From Bedellia somnulentella (Eukaryota; Arthropoda; Insecta; Lepidoptera; Bedelliidae), in NCBI GenBank assembly GCA_963576735.1, contig OY755178.1, forward strand, positions 1,178,001 to 1,242,000: a DNA stretch of 64,000 nt, read 5' to 3'. Made by a program: the position numbers and the translations under genes. The notes beneath the pieces are model-generated. The model searched no databases. It was given only the letters and a program-made list of their open reading frames with translations, and was not told the DNA's origin. Below, in pieces: positions 41,501 to 43,593 of this stretch (position 1 is the stretch's first letter; every line of letters starts with the position of its first letter).

Positions 41501-41882
41501 AAATGTTGAATTAACATTAATGATCAGTCAAAAACCTATAGACTCTAAACTAACAGGATTCTAAGCTATCAATAGTAAACTATAGGTAGGGTAATAAAGA
41601 TAAATATTCTTTAAATTTATAAAATTACAGTTTTCTAGTTTACTTAATAAGTGATGATTATAATTAAATTCAAGACATAGTATTACAATCATTATAATCA
41701 GAATTCAGACAAGACAGAACAAATGAATATATTGCTATACAAGTCTATCAGTAAAAAGATAACTTTTTAAATTATTATTTTTTACCTTGTGGGTACTTAT
41801 GCGTCGGCGATTCAATCGGCAATCCTCCAATAAAATGAGCCCCAACAAGGGCTACAAATAACACCACCCACTGCACACCCAT
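1..41882 (-). CDS. Lmtk: Lemur tyrosine kinase (LMTK/AATYK)-like gene, 18 exons seen, 3' end outside window
   Basis: Minus-strand multi-exon gene. The joined exons 41786-41882, 30087-30205, 22561-22792, 21773-21840, 20148-20354, 19532-19650, 18160-18259, 17658-17764, 13261-16129, 12880-13015, 11228-11408, 8914-10931, 7294-7430, 6831-6881, 4298-4513, 1982-2078, 1449-1529 and 1-232 keep one frame through every GT-AG junction (7067 nt). LMTKs are membrane-anchored kinases with two N-terminal hydrophobic segments, a kinase domain and a very long disordered tail that binds PP1 and works in endosomal traffic and neurons. The same order is seen here: signal-like segment, TM helix (about residues 45-68), kinase-like domain (about 158-345), tail to beyond 2355. 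Family assignment rests on the glycine loop (ISRGWFG), FLEEA in helix C, the co-linear catalytic-loop region, a VAQLCWQE-like helix and the RW-LKP segment just after the kinase. Catalytic residues are lost, so activity is unlikely. Large introns hold most of the window's transposons. Confidence 0.85.
233..1224. other. LMTK intron 17, left part: no gene seen
   Basis: AT-rich intronic DNA. At 500-535 the sequence CAATAAATGACTTTCTTCTTCTTCT looks like the 3' tail of a LINE. Nothing else recognised. Confidence 0.5.
1225..1448 (+). repeat. Family-A short repeat, copy at 1.2 kb
   Basis: Carries the block GGTATTGGGGCTTT, then GATGCGGTTGGAGACCCAT, CATCTTTTCCCCACTC and AGCCGTGAGTATATGTATG. The same block order recurs more than a dozen times in the window in both orientations. 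It ends in a CATA/TATG microsatellite and touches the exon 17 donor. Confidence 0.85.
1449..1529 (-). CDS. Lmtk: LMTK-like exon 17
   Basis: 81 nt, phase 1 to 1, acceptor tgtcgcag, donor CCGCAG|gtacac. WAAAAAEEAELSYQQLYG followed by SHYHGLAA; GC-rich poly-Ala start from GGC/GCG repeats. Its donor abuts the CATA-rich end of an inserted repeat (1225-1448). Confidence 0.75.
1982..2078 (-). CDS. Lmtk: LMTK-like exon 16: RVxF-type PP1-docking segment
   Basis: 97 nt, phase 0 to 1, acceptor cgttccag, donor CACAG|gtcggt. ESKKRVVFKRQKYHCVYEYP: K-R-V-V-F fits the RVxF consensus for protein phosphatase 1 binding. The aromatic VYEYPRETLSP that follows resembles the VTVYLFDQETPT stretch after the KAVSF motif near the LMTK C-terminus. 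Supports family identity from the C-terminal end. Confidence 0.75.
2105..2458 (-). repeat. Two family-A repeat copies in tandem (one partial, one full)
   Basis: 2105-2215 and 2220-2458 both start with ATAC-TCA-GGC-ATAAAT after CATACATA and run through the CAGCCACTTTTGGAA and GGTCTCCAACCGCATCG blocks (the second only). Opposite orientation to the 1.2-kb copy. A further short piece is at about 2488-2520. Confidence 0.8.
2930..4160 (-). pseudogene. Degenerate LINE (non-LTR reverse transcriptase) relic
   Basis: Minus-strand fragments of a reverse transcriptase: LTKAFDCTDHEIL, TGVPQGSILGPF (3727-4029) and, in another frame, LADDTSLVF, LVLNGKKTK and FLGINLDSKLQW (3431-3778). A frameshift separates the palm blocks just after GPF, and the active-site box reads LADD instead of the usual F/YADD. 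3430-2930 is the stop-ridden 3' remainder. Jockey/CR1-like by block order. 5'-truncated, inactive. Confidence 0.8.
4298..4513 (-). CDS. Lmtk: LMTK-like exon 15: Gly/Ser/Asp low-complexity then conserved-looking segment
   Basis: 216 nt, phase 0 to 0, acceptor acattacag, donor CCTAAT|gtaagt. It starts with imperfect GDSGES-type tandem codons, then DEVQFVPSSWDCRAEPSKSS and a basic RSLRQAHTFPN end. EVQF next to acidic residues is a second weak RVxF-like candidate. The repetitive codons make overlapping frames open on both strands. Confidence 0.75.
4810..5232. repeat. Long fold-back element, copy 1 (~195-bp arms)
   Basis: The left arm starting GGCCTAGACCTCG at 4810 is the imperfect reverse complement of the right arm ending CGAGGTCTAGGCC at 5228. 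Inner ends meet near 5000-5030. Arms share GACATCAAACTAAACAACTTTG and AGATCAAACTGAGAAAGTA with the copy at 7720-8320. No coding capacity. Confidence 0.85.
5240..6830. other. LMTK intron 14: no gene seen
   Basis: AT-rich DNA without recognisable genes. Small open frames (for example 5643-5891 plus) lack codon structure and homology. 5470-5530 and 6140-6200 have mixed composition but no clear repeat. Confidence 0.5.
6831..6881 (-). CDS. Lmtk: LMTK-like micro-exon 14 (51 nt)
   Basis: 17 codons, phase 0 to 0, acceptor gtgcggtag, donor CTACAT|gtaagt; GGGGRDSDVVANDYFLH. It can be skipped or included without a frame change, so it is a natural candidate for alternative splicing. Too short to be flagged by ORF length. 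Confidence 0.7.
7085..7180 (+). repeat. LINE 3'-UTR fragment
   Basis: AGGGCTTACAATGAAAATCAG, then a hairpin region and TGATCAAGTGCCTAATTTA closely parallel 39100-39185, downstream of the LINE ORF at 36918-38780 (AGGGCTCATAATGAAAACCAG). A 3' end of the same or a sister family. Confidence 0.6.
7294..7430 (-). CDS. Lmtk: LMTK-like exon 13
   Basis: 137 nt, phase 1 to 0, acceptor ctcattag, donor TGGAAG|gtatgt. It encodes a Pro/Glu-rich run, then an acidic patch KEWDSDSDDSHSS and SSGEFVWK. Acid-Ser patches ending in an aromatic-Trp pair look like a short docking motif; function unknown. Confidence 0.8.
7655..7730 (-). repeat. tRNA-like SINE head
   Basis: On the minus strand AATTGGCAGAGCGACG (box-A-like) is followed by GCGGGTTCGATCCCCGCC (box B), then a T-rich tail. 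It runs directly into the fold-back at 7720. It has no clean acceptor stem, so I call a SINE fragment and not a tRNA gene. Confidence 0.65.
7720..8320. repeat. Long fold-back element, copy 2 (~270-bp arms, 55-bp loop)
   Basis: 7720-7990 (AATTGGCCTAGAGCTCGC to TTTTCCAGTTC) is the near-perfect reverse complement of 8046-8320 (GAACTGGAAAATACCG to GGTCTAGGCCAATT). Same family as 4810-5232. Inside LMTK intron 12; its transcript would form a hairpin of about 270 bp. Confidence 0.9.
8331..8734. repeat. Second, unrelated palindrome (154-bp arms, 96-bp spacer)
   Basis: 8331-8484 (ATAGTAATACTAATATTAAT to CGCAAGCGAAAACC) pairs with 8581-8734 (GGTTTTCGCTTGCG to ATTAGTATTGCTAT) with very few mismatches. 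It starts 10 bp after the previous fold-back ends. Contains (CA)n in the arms. Open frames on both strands here are consequences of the palindrome. Confidence 0.9.
8914..10931 (-). CDS. Lmtk: LMTK-like exon 12: second long disordered tail exon with RPQD repeats
   Basis: 2018 nt, phase 2 to 1, acceptor tttcag at 10932, donor CAGTG|gtaagt. About 672 residues, very rich in Asp, Glu, Ser, Asn and Thr. Three copies of a short motif RPQD followed by Ile, Val or Leu (LRPQDIANSQ, DRPQDVQENS, NRPQDLSAID) are spaced by ~35-40 residues at about 9640-9880. An in-frame ATG lies 3 codons into the exon, but the acceptor and phase show it is internal. It ends LKDIKFSG. Confidence 0.85.
11228..11408 (-). CDS. 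Lmtk: LMTK-like exon 11
   Basis: 181 nt, phase 1 to 2, acceptor atatcccag, donor AAAGA|gtgagt. It encodes an N/S/T/D-rich stretch ending LDGTYTLKDATSK; the aromatic-rich LLTYTVQPGHDLDGTYTL block suggests a short linear motif. No known domain. Confidence 0.8.
11440..11650 (+). repeat. Family-A short repeat copy
   Basis: Diverged copy just upstream of exon 11 (on the gene strand): TTCCTGTGGGTGTTAGAGGC, AAGGTATTGGGATTTTTAAA, GGTTGGAGACC and CAGTGAGTATATATATG blocks. Confidence 0.75.
11650..12267. other. LMTK intron 10, part: no gene seen
   Basis: AT-rich intronic sequence with no recognisable gene or repeat family. Confidence 0.5.
12268..12736. mobile_element. MITE with 19-bp perfect terminal inverted repeats
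   Basis: AATTCGGTATGCAAAGTTT at 12268-12286 is repeated as AAACTTTGCATACCGAATT at 12718-12736. 469 bp, AT-rich, no ORF. No target duplication was resolved. Family unknown. Confidence 0.75.
12880..13015 (-). CDS. Lmtk: LMTK-like exon 10
   Basis: 136 nt, phase 0 to 1, acceptor cccccacag, donor GATCT|gtaagt. It encodes VASIEPSSELPAWNPMEL followed by NYPGALSPIAEETG and SAYENDRI. No domain is recognised; the Trp-Asn-Pro core looks constrained. GC-rich against its introns. Confidence 0.8.
13261..16129 (-). CDS. Lmtk: LMTK-like exon 9: end of kinase fold plus long disordered tail
   Basis: 2869 nt, phase 2 to 0, acceptor cccattgcag, donor GCTCAG|gtaaga. The first ~60 residues finish the C-lobe (VAQLCWQEAGARPP, then CALLRLV) and include DFTLRWDALKPN, matching the EFERRWRSLRP stretch right after the kinase in LMTKs. 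The remaining ~890 residues are acidic, Ser/Thr/Asn-rich and without predicted globular motifs, as in the family tail. The first ~800 nt of the exon are distinctly GC-richer than the rest. Several long plus-strand open frames across it are antisense shadows. Confidence 0.85.
16230..17340. repeat. Interspersed repeat with inverted AGGGTTCCGTAG ends and GGAC/AGAC microsatellite
   Basis: AGGGTTCCGTAG at 16452-16463 and its complement CTACGGAACCCT at 17315-17326 bound ~875 bp. Near the right end is (GGAC)n(AGAC)n, then GGTCCCGTTTTTGCCATTTGG, a block I recall as very common in lepidopteran genomes. Non-coding. 16230-16451 outside it shows nothing recognised. Confidence 0.65.
17658..17764 (-). CDS. 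Lmtk: LMTK-like exon 8: shortened C-lobe
   Basis: 107 nt, phase 0 to 2, acceptor ctacggcag, donor CAGCT|gtgagt. EELASLGLALWSAGSWRPEL fits helix F (VWSLGVTIWELFELG of LMTKs). About 35-40 residues expected between the previous exon and here (activation segment and APE region) are absent, and no exon with that content was found in the 395-bp intron, most of which is a repeat. Confidence 0.75.
17815..18058 (+). repeat. Family-A short repeat copy
   Basis: Near-complete copy between LMTK exons 8 and 7: TTCCGGTGGGTGTACGTAAG, GATGCGGTTGGAGACCCATC, CATCTTTTCCCCACTTAG and ATAACCGTGAGAATATGTATG. It fills most of the 395-bp intron where a missing activation-segment exon would have to lie. Confidence 0.85.
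18160..18259 (-). CDS. Lmtk: LMTK-like exon 7: degenerate catalytic and Mg-binding loops
   Basis: 100 nt, phase 2 to 0, acceptor gcattccag, donor CACACG|gtcagt. It aligns residue-for-residue with the HRDxxxxN to DFG region of LMTKs but reads YGCLSPAAVLVRERG then VRAALGHYAE: the catalytic-loop Asp is Cys282, the Asn is Ala, and the DFG/DYG Asp is gone. The exon is co-linear in length with the family, so the loss is by substitution and not a misplaced exon. It ends ARSYHT, matching the EDYFVT region. Confidence 0.75.
18780..19015 (+). repeat. tRNA-like SINE fragment
   Basis: GGTCTCAGGTTCGACTCCCAG carries a box B. The block CCAACCCGCACATAACCAGC and GTGGTGGACTAAGGCC is typical of lepidopteran SINE bodies as I remember them. 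Not a tRNA gene. Confidence 0.6.
19025..19318 (-). repeat. tRNA-derived SINE (family B), near full length
   Basis: Minus strand: GTGATAGCTCAGTGGGTAGA (box A) then GCGTTCAAATTCCGAG (box B-like), and a body with AACGGTGAGAGAAAACATCG, CACATGGCTTAGTTGTACTT and AAAACGGCGATAGG. Same family as 26775-27078, 53815-54065 and 56331-56690. Confidence 0.8.
19532..19650 (-). CDS. Lmtk: LMTK-like exon 6: helices D-E of the kinase fold
   Basis: 119 nt, phase 0 to 2, acceptor cgttttcag, donor TATGG|gtaagc. SLAQYMTTRSSS replaces the usual GDLK-x-YL helix D start (two residues shorter). LSLDMASGIAYLHDRGIIYG matches the helix E/HRD approach of kinases (CEVACGVLHLH in LMTK). The exon stops just before the catalytic loop, whose His position is Tyr. 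Confidence 0.8.
20148..20354 (-). CDS. Lmtk: LMTK-like exon 5: kinase N-lobe, beta-3 Lys replaced by Arg
   Basis: 207 nt, phase 0 to 0, acceptor ccattgcag, donor CCTATG|gtgaga. It covers beta-2 to the hinge: LVALRVMDQNAS (beta-3), FLEEARLYR (helix C with its Glu residues), HENILGFIG, then WIVVLEFYPM at the hinge. The residue aligned with the catalytic beta-3 Lys (VVVKEL in vertebrate LMTKs) is Arg190, codon CGG (plus-strand bases 20301-20303). A Helitron ends only 20 bp upstream of the acceptor. Confidence 0.85.
20375..21342 (+). mobile_element. Non-autonomous Helitron (intact termini), copy 1
   Basis: Begins TCTATACTTATAATAAATC after an A, and ends GATCTACTAG before a T: the 5'-TC, CTAG-3' and A/T insertion site expected of Helitrons. 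Contains a (GTCT)10-like microsatellite at 20499-20541. No Rep/helicase frame. Shares its sequence with 49109-51186. Its 5' end is 20 bp from the acceptor of LMTK exon 5. Confidence 0.8.
21545..21735 (+). repeat. Family-A short repeat copy
   Basis: GGCGACTAACGGTATTGGGG to ATAGCCGTGAGTATATACG, 5'-truncated relative to the longer copies. It lies about 40 bp from the donor of LMTK exon 4. Confidence 0.8.
21773..21840 (-). CDS. Lmtk: LMTK-like exon 4: glycine-rich loop of the kinase fold
   Basis: 68 nt, phase 1 to 0, acceptor tttcctcag, donor GGCAGA|gtatgt. It encodes residues ~150-172 ending REISRGWFGR, the nucleotide-loop strand; vertebrate LMTKs have the closely similar GNGWFGKV. The first loop Gly is Ser here (SRGWFG), while the Gly-Trp-Phe-Gly core is kept. 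This is the best single family signature in the gene. Confidence 0.85.
22190..22340. mobile_element. Palindromic MITE, family C copy 1
   Basis: ATTATGTAT ... GATTGTGTCGCAACGCAAG ... TGTCGCTGT mirrored by ACAGCGACAATCGTGCAATT ... ACGTAATC. A second copy is at 54804-54947. Non-coding. 22355-22485 next to it is a fragment of SINE family B (minus). Confidence 0.7.
22561..22792 (-). CDS. Lmtk: LMTK-like exon 3: juxtamembrane linker with poly-Ala
   Basis: Acceptor gcaattgcag, donor TTCG|gtgagt, phase 0 to 1. It encodes a linker rich in Glu, Asn and Ala: a run of seven Ala from GCC/GCG codons, then acidic and polar residues, ending DRCADWFG. No known domain is visible. The antisense reading frames here are shadows of the GC-rich codons. 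Confidence 0.8.
22800..23535. other. LMTK intron 2, part: no gene seen
   Basis: AT-rich; small open frames only. Nothing recognised. Confidence 0.5.
23535..23645 (-). repeat. Family-D repeat fragment
   Basis: GCGAGGTCTGCCAGGATCGT, then AAAGTGGTGATCTATAGTG and CAATGAGAACTTACAGCGTG. The reverse complement of the blocks at 40672-40835 and 44131-44250. Confidence 0.65.
23801..23930. mobile_element. Small MITE, family E copy 1
   Basis: Inverted ends CAAGTACGAGCGC / GACCGCTCGTACTAGC. The interior ACGGTGAGAATGAAATGGCA and AGTATACGATACTA matches the copy at 25699-25829. Confidence 0.65.
24485..24995. repeat. Three family-A copies: partial (-), full (+), full (-)
   Basis: 24485-24580 (-) is interrupted by 24590-24820 (+), followed by 24825-24990 (-). 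The last two are inverted to each other around TATATATGTATATGAG and both carry the GTGTAGTGCCGGCTTAGAAT end, so they can form a ~170-bp hairpin. Confidence 0.8.
25699..25829. mobile_element. Small MITE, family E copy 2
   Basis: Ends CAAGCACGAGCAC / GGCTCGTGCTTG are inverted. The interior matches 23801-23930. Confidence 0.7.
25925..26145 (-). repeat. Family-A short repeat copy
   Basis: CATATACTCACGGCTATAAAT to TACGTACACCCACCGGAAGA; near-complete copy. Confidence 0.8.
26437..26633. mobile_element. 197-bp MITE with 21-bp perfect inverted termini
   Basis: GCTAAAGAGCTTATTCCATT(A) at 26437-26457 and its exact complement at 26613-26633. The interior holds further inverted CTGAATTCAGAC-type blocks. 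No ORF, no clear target duplication. Confidence 0.8.
26775..27078 (-). repeat. tRNA-derived SINE, family B copy
   Basis: CCGAAGGGGTTGGCAGAGGTA through AAAACGGCGATAGG complement to GGTCGTTCTACCCACTGGAC. Tail-to-head on the plus strand, so the element is on the minus strand. Confidence 0.75.
27080..27960. other. LMTK intron 2, part: unassigned
   Basis: Mixed composition, with short tRNA-SINE-like pieces around 27440-27730 (TCGGGAGATCCCGGGTAAAT; CTAGCGCGGTGGACGA). No gene supported. Confidence 0.4.
27965..28140 (-). repeat. Family-A short repeat copy
   Basis: CATACATGCATATACTCACGGC to CACGGCCATG; internally shortened (the GCATCGCCC block is missing). Confidence 0.75.
28235..28420 (-). repeat. 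Possible tRNA-like SINE piece
   Basis: Minus-strand GGTTCGAGTCCCTCGG is a box B. No convincing box A. 28420-28690 shows nothing recognised. Confidence 0.35.
28690..29930 (-). pseudogene. mariner-family transposon, broken transposase
   Basis: Minus-strand transposase with WYKAFKEGREVV, DLPRSGEPST and the second helix-turn-helix (SLIELACEVNISFKSVHNIL), then TGDESWVYEYD with the first catalytic Asp and KPRQSRSKIKVI. The frame is lost right at the second catalytic Asp region (around 29150-29200), and the C-terminal part continues in other frames to about 28740. The N-terminus was probably intact to near 29800. DD34D type by motif. Terminal repeats not resolved. Confidence 0.85.
30087..30205 (-). 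CDS. Lmtk: LMTK-like exon 2: transmembrane helix
   Basis: Acceptor gctccag and donor AAG|gtaagt bound 119 nt, phase 1 to 0 (residues 33-72). A short extracellular-type segment with PWFGPEW precedes a strong helix (AAYLALPLGVLLAAAGALLG) and a cytoplasmic-type stop-transfer run (CYRHKQRK). It is strikingly GC-rich against the AT-rich flanks. Intron 1 upstream is 11.6 kb and intron 2 is 7.3 kb. Confidence 0.85.
30534..33842 (-). CDS. R4/Dong ORF: reverse transcriptase plus restriction-like endonuclease
   Basis: 1102 residues uninterrupted. Blocks in order: NWKSPGPDGLHHYWLK, YRPITCLCTIYKTLT, YRKAFDSVPHTWL, RRGIFQGDCLSPVWFCLALN, and the active site LLYMDDLKLY. Then comes the C-terminal zinc-finger CRACGRPGESLRH and the restriction-like nuclease core KPDIVVWDRSQSR followed by VFLVDVTIPHDE (PD-D type). 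This domain order defines the R2/R4 superclade, not APE-type LINEs. The N-terminal conserved-looking stretch RMAWTVEMNRNAMRAY lies in another frame (33709-34107), so this copy probably has a frameshift near 33790-33850. Confidence 0.88.
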   Translation of the reverse strand: MPCGPILGPRVQELDGRVIGQQCTYVTEQNLADRVRYIQRSELFSTTELEQLRRETVPPLDEEPPLQVLPPVLEREVRREPIANLPDVGGAESDWGTVSLDLDLVRSALEETILEYLQVPLERRPRLPRVPLSIKVQDVVEPVNNMLPSFLESSMDLWDTGSILFGAAMTVCQIVGVRMPPTRAGGSRQAGSTSPRTRTRPAWMRRIESRIKRARVLIGKLTSFRSGNNRPRVVRFVREAFPGENVFDNSPEFACRLVERIDDLKQKIAAWGKRIRRYSERVKRYQQNRLFMSDQKKFYKTLERPDVVSTGQRPEKADVVAFWRGLWSLPVDHEEGRWFEAVEGACEPIAPMNPVNISEEDVVAAIRKAPNWKSPGPDGLHHYWLKGFTRCHATLACQFQSALQSGTLPNFLTTGVTHLAPKSDATADPSQYRPITCLCTIYKTLTSVLSSKITQHIVDNNVISGAQNGCRGGSRGSKELLLIDAVVGQLVKRNRRNFSAGWIDYRKAFDSVPHTWLMRVLELYKIDSAVRHFLGQCMGCWRTILSLDGQRMTDADDQIDIRRGIFQGDCLSPVWFCLALNPLSTLLENSGTGFQFRRGGPRLPHLLYMDDLKLYAPTADRFAELLTITNDFSGSVKMELGVDKCAVIHVEKGHVVHSDGVDVGTNHLRALSEAETYRYLGMSQTIGVKVADVKQGVCEEFYERLKSVLNSYLSGVNKILAINSWVMPVLMYTFGVLRWTQTELDALDRRVRTMMTSHRMHHPRSSVMRLYIPRKCGGRGLLSAKTMHNREVCNLRNYFLTMTDDSIRGEVVASDKGLTPLSLASQDWRTQEVLSTSDRESVWKEKELHGRFYKVLHEPFVDRKASLHWLRFGDLFGETEGFVCAIQDQVIKTRNYRKYILKDGTTDICRACGRPGESLRHVISGCSALANTEYLHRHNQAAKILHQELALKYGLLQQRLPYYKYLPEPILENDRAKIYWDRSVITDRTILANKPDIVVWDRSQSRVFLVDVTIPHDEGLVKADTEKRRKYLDLAHEITDMWGVTSTEIIPIVLSANGLIPTSLATNLRRLDFCGVSVPAQMQKAVLLDTARIVRRFLNLTP
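33709..34107 (-). CDS. R4/Dong N-terminal frame, overlapping
   Basis: 132 codons in a different frame from the main ORF, Pro/Arg/Gly-rich, ending with the WTVEMNRNAMRAY segment that I associate with the start of R4-clade ORFs. Past ~33820 the frame decays into low-complexity shadow. It may be the true N-terminus split by one indel, or 5'-UTR read by chance. Confidence 0.4.
   Translation of the reverse strand: MERNRNDERIGPLPLGDRRGTSGAGAGRGSMRSPSRRGPARPPGRSARPPQPPDGLASVGTGATHSQQSVPAAGGTRRRMAWTVEMNRNAMRAYIRASGSRTGRTGYRAAMYVCHRTKPGGSSSVHTALRTF
34323..34741 (-). mobile_element. R4/Dong copy B, 5'-truncated (~420 bp)
   Basis: 3' end CTCGCCTCTCCCATGGCCGA like copy A, ending abruptly at GACTGCGACCGATCCCA, equivalent to ~30844 of copy A. 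It begins and ends at ATT repeats. Only the end of the endonuclease frame is present. Confidence 0.85.
34742..36836 (-). mobile_element. R4/Dong copy C, 5'-truncated (~2.1 kb)
   Basis: A single open frame of 658 residues (34861-36837) from the palm region after YKTLT to the endonuclease and stop, nearly identical to copy A with scattered substitutions. Truncated at the 5' end at GAACGGATGTCA, directly against (ATT)n. Lack of stops implies recent insertion. Confidence 0.88.
36834..36858. repeat. (ATT)n microsatellite
   Basis: About eight ATT units at the 5' boundary of Dong copy C: the target sequence of the element. Shorter ATT runs mark the other Dong boundaries (30420, 34310, 34743). Confidence 0.9.
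36880..39263 (+). mobile_element. LINE (APE-type, Jockey/CR1-like), 5'-truncated, with 3'-UTR
   Basis: Plus-strand element whose body starts near 36880-36918, has an intact reverse-transcriptase frame to 38780, and a 3' region to the T-rich end TTCTTTTCTTTTTCTTTC at ~39240-39263. The 3'-UTR has a hairpin (TTGTGTATACTTATACACAA) at 39132-39151 and blocks shared with 7085-7180. Confidence 0.8.
36918..38780 (+). CDS. LINE reverse transcriptase fragment
   Basis: 620 codons without a stop. NIKNSKELWKNLKG (connection after the endonuclease), AQGIDRLSLNMI, LRPISLLTCLSKILEK, SGFRKNRSTTTALLD, LLDFTRAFDCMN, TRGVPQGSILGP and the active site HIYADDVQLYL, then the thumb/C-terminal region LRFEKHVLQLV, GDAVTGPRLL and PRHRSSAFRGSF. 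The endonuclease domain is missing, so the first Met is only the first one left by 5' truncation. Block pattern fits Jockey/CR1-group elements; exact clade unsure. Confidence 0.85.
   Translation: MKKLVIQSLYHEKTAYFKNKINHNIKNSKELWKNLKGTVLQTHDFKSLPNHLNTPDLINKHFLTVPGNIYANSSKLEYYNCNRFSSSIFEINQVTSDNILKILQNLQSNAQGIDRLSLNMILMTLPITVDVIVSIVNSSIASATFPDLWKTAIVRPIPKTLNPTLVSELRPISLLTCLSKILEKVITLQLTEYLERNNILPVLQSGFRKNRSTTTALLDVVDNILTEQDRGKGTILTLLDFTRAFDCMNIELALSKMLYYGFSQNTRELFRSYLTNRMQIVELNKSDGSISSSDACPITRGVPQGSILGPILFIMYCADLVNCIKNCSYHIYADDVQLYLSFKAEDTENSIELINTDLARIVNWCEDNTLVLNPKKSKFLVLGSKEQIRIISSYDPQVKINDSLVERVYEARNLGILMDCNLRFEKHVLQLVTNCFYRLKILYKIREFLSEELRISLCESLILSKLNYGDAVTGPRLLSTSSKQLQRVQNACARFCFNIPPRSHVTPFLNKSRLLKMDSRRRLHLATLLFGLVKVGEPSYLHRKLKWLGESNKYHTRAASNVLEVPRHRSSAFRGSFKYAATKCWNNIPPPLRSIMSVNRFKLKLKQYLLNIQLNGGQNL
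39340..39665 (-). pseudogene. LINE C-terminal fragment
   Basis: Minus-strand frame with TALRVQYNNGFRMLLGLPRF, SASGMFAQNHTDNFYAIMRK and SLLCRVRCSPNSIL, typical of the extreme C-terminus of insect non-LTR reverse transcriptases. It is in a different family from the preceding LINE and in opposite orientation. Confidence 0.65.
39670..40671. other. LMTK intron 1, part: no gene seen
   Basis: Strongly AT-rich, no recognisable element. Confidence 0.5.
40672..40835 (+). repeat. Family-D repeat
   Basis: ATATTCTCACGCTGTTAGTTCC, GGGGTAGGCAGAGACTATCG, CACTTTGTACGATCCTGGCA and CATACATGCTCTTTTATTC. Repeated at 44131-44250 and in reverse at 23535-23645. Confidence 0.7.
40836..41785. other. LMTK intron 1, proximal part: no gene seen
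   Basis: AT-rich; no exon-like or repeat-like signal recognised. Confidence 0.5.
41786..41882 (-). CDS. Lmtk: LMTK-like exon 1: start codon and signal/anchor segment
   Basis: ATG at 41882-41880 opens a 32-codon exon. The first ~20 residues are hydrophobic (MGVQWVVLFVALVGAHFIGG), followed by a short polar stretch ending HKYPQ. It ends in phase 1 at donor CAAG|gtaaaa. No in-frame upstream ATG or acceptor was needed, and the exon joins exon 2 to give an Asp codon across the junction. It is either a cleaved signal peptide or the first of the two N-terminal hydrophobic segments typical of LMTKs. Confidence 0.75.
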
Positions 41883-43480
41883 CGCAATTACATTATTTAC
41901 ACAGCCAAAACATTTTCAAAATTATATTACAACTAACACAACACAAAATTCAACACCAATCCATGTCAGTTTTTTTTGCACTCTTTAATTTTACTCGCAA
42001 ATGGTCGTATTTTTTTAAATATAACGTAACAAAATGTAAAACATTAAAATCTTTTGAGTAAACACTATTGGAATTATTTCTACTTTGTATTAAAATCATT
42101 TAAACATAATAAATTGCGCAACCCACAGCTGTACAAACGCCATATTTATCTCGATTTGTGACAGAGAGCGAGAAGGAAAACGGTTTTTTTTTATCCTGAA
42201 AGCTCAGAGTAATTTTACTTTAACGCCGGGCTTACATTATTAGACGACGACGTCCGCGACTGATAGGTGACTAGCTTCAGGGTACGGAGGTCACGGGTAC
42301 GAATCCCCCTGAGAGCATTCATTTACGTGATGAATGTGAATGTGTGTTTCTTCTTCTGCTTTAATTTTAATTAAAAATTTGAATGAGAAAGTTGGAGTTC
42401 CCTATTCAAAGAACAGTCAGGGTCAGGGACTCAGTTTTAAAAACAGACGGACGCTAAGAAAACCCACGGCAGAGACCGATAAGATAATGGCATACAATCG
42501 GTCGCGTACTTTTGGATATCAGGCTTTTTTGCTAGAATCGTCCTATCTGTGATAACTGATAAAATAACGGATCGGTCCCAAATCCCAATCCTTTTAGCAC
42601 GGTCGTTTTTTCAGGATCGGTTCTATTCCAGCAGATATTTGTGATACGATATTCACTGTTGCAAGAGTCCGACTTCCGAGCAAGCTCTTGATGTAGATTT
42701 TTTTGCAGCTTGATTGTAATTATTTAAGTATTGTTCTTTATGTCTGTAACCCTTACCGTGACTCATTTTAATTTTCAAGGGACTAAACTAAGTTGATCGG
42801 ACTATCCTCCGTAGTATGAGGCATCATGTGAAAGCGAGTATGTCCCGTGAGAAGCGAGAAACCGACAGATTTTATATGAATAATCTTTCCGTTTCTTAAT
42901 TCTCGTGTAACATACACATACTCGCTTTCTCCAAACATAATCTGCGCGTGACTACGTCCACGTACACGTAGAAAAACTTTTTTGCCTCCAATTAGTGAAA
43001 TACCGAAAAACTATCTCTCGTAAGTCACATATAACTGCTATACCAAAGTTTAACCATTTTTCATCCATCCACCACTATGATATCCATCCACTTTTAGGAA
43101 CAGATTAGTTAAAAAAAGTTTATAAGATGAATTATTGTTTTAATGGTTTTCCTGCTTTATCAACCATAAATTCAATACAAGACCCTAAAACCCAAAGTGA
43201 ATACCTAATTATTATTATTATATTATTATTCTAGGGCGAAGAAGAACATTTGAAGTTCGTTCACTGGCTTCAAACGTCTGTGAGAATAACACTTTAAAAA
43301 AACACTCATTCTCATTCATTCATTATTGTTGTGTGTGTGTTTTATTTTTAAATTCAATTTGTATTTATTTATTTTAGAATTTATTGAATTCCTAAGATTT
43401 CTCATTTCCTTAGTAAATTAGTATGTGACAATCATAATACGAAGATAAGACTATCTTATTTACACATTTAGCATGAGATA
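41883..43480. promoter_or_regulatory. Shared upstream region of the divergent LMTK and TMEM94 genes
   Basis: 1.6 kb between the two start codons contains both 5'-UTRs and presumably both promoters. No TATA box or initiator could be assigned with confidence. It is invaded by a tRNA-like piece (GGTCACGGGTACGAATCCCC at 42288-42307) and an old Dong relic (42345-42745). (ATT)n at 43210-43230. Confidence 0.45.
42345..42745 (-). pseudogene. Old, decayed R4/Dong 3' fragment
   Basis: Parallels 30478-31050 of Dong copy A block by block: AGTCAGGGTCAGGGACTCAG, ACAGACGGACG, GATCGGTCCCAAAT, AGCACGGTCGTTTT and TGTTGCAAGAGTCCG, with many substitutions and indels. No open frame. Confidence 0.75.
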
Positions 43481-43593
43481 ATGGATACTAAAGACACACA
43501 AAACCTAGGTTATACAACCAAAGCGGCTATCCAAAAACTCCACAAAGATATAAAAGATGTTATTACCGAACATCAACAAAAGAATGTACTAGG
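43481..43593 (+). CDS. TMEM94: TMEM94-like exon 1
   Basis: ATG after GAGATA; MDTKDTQNLGYTTKAAIQKL then an amphipathic stretch to KNVLG. Donor CTAGG|gtgagt, phase 2. The vertebrate protein also starts with a short acidic segment and a STRKAL-LKEQL-like helix. Confidence 0.8.
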
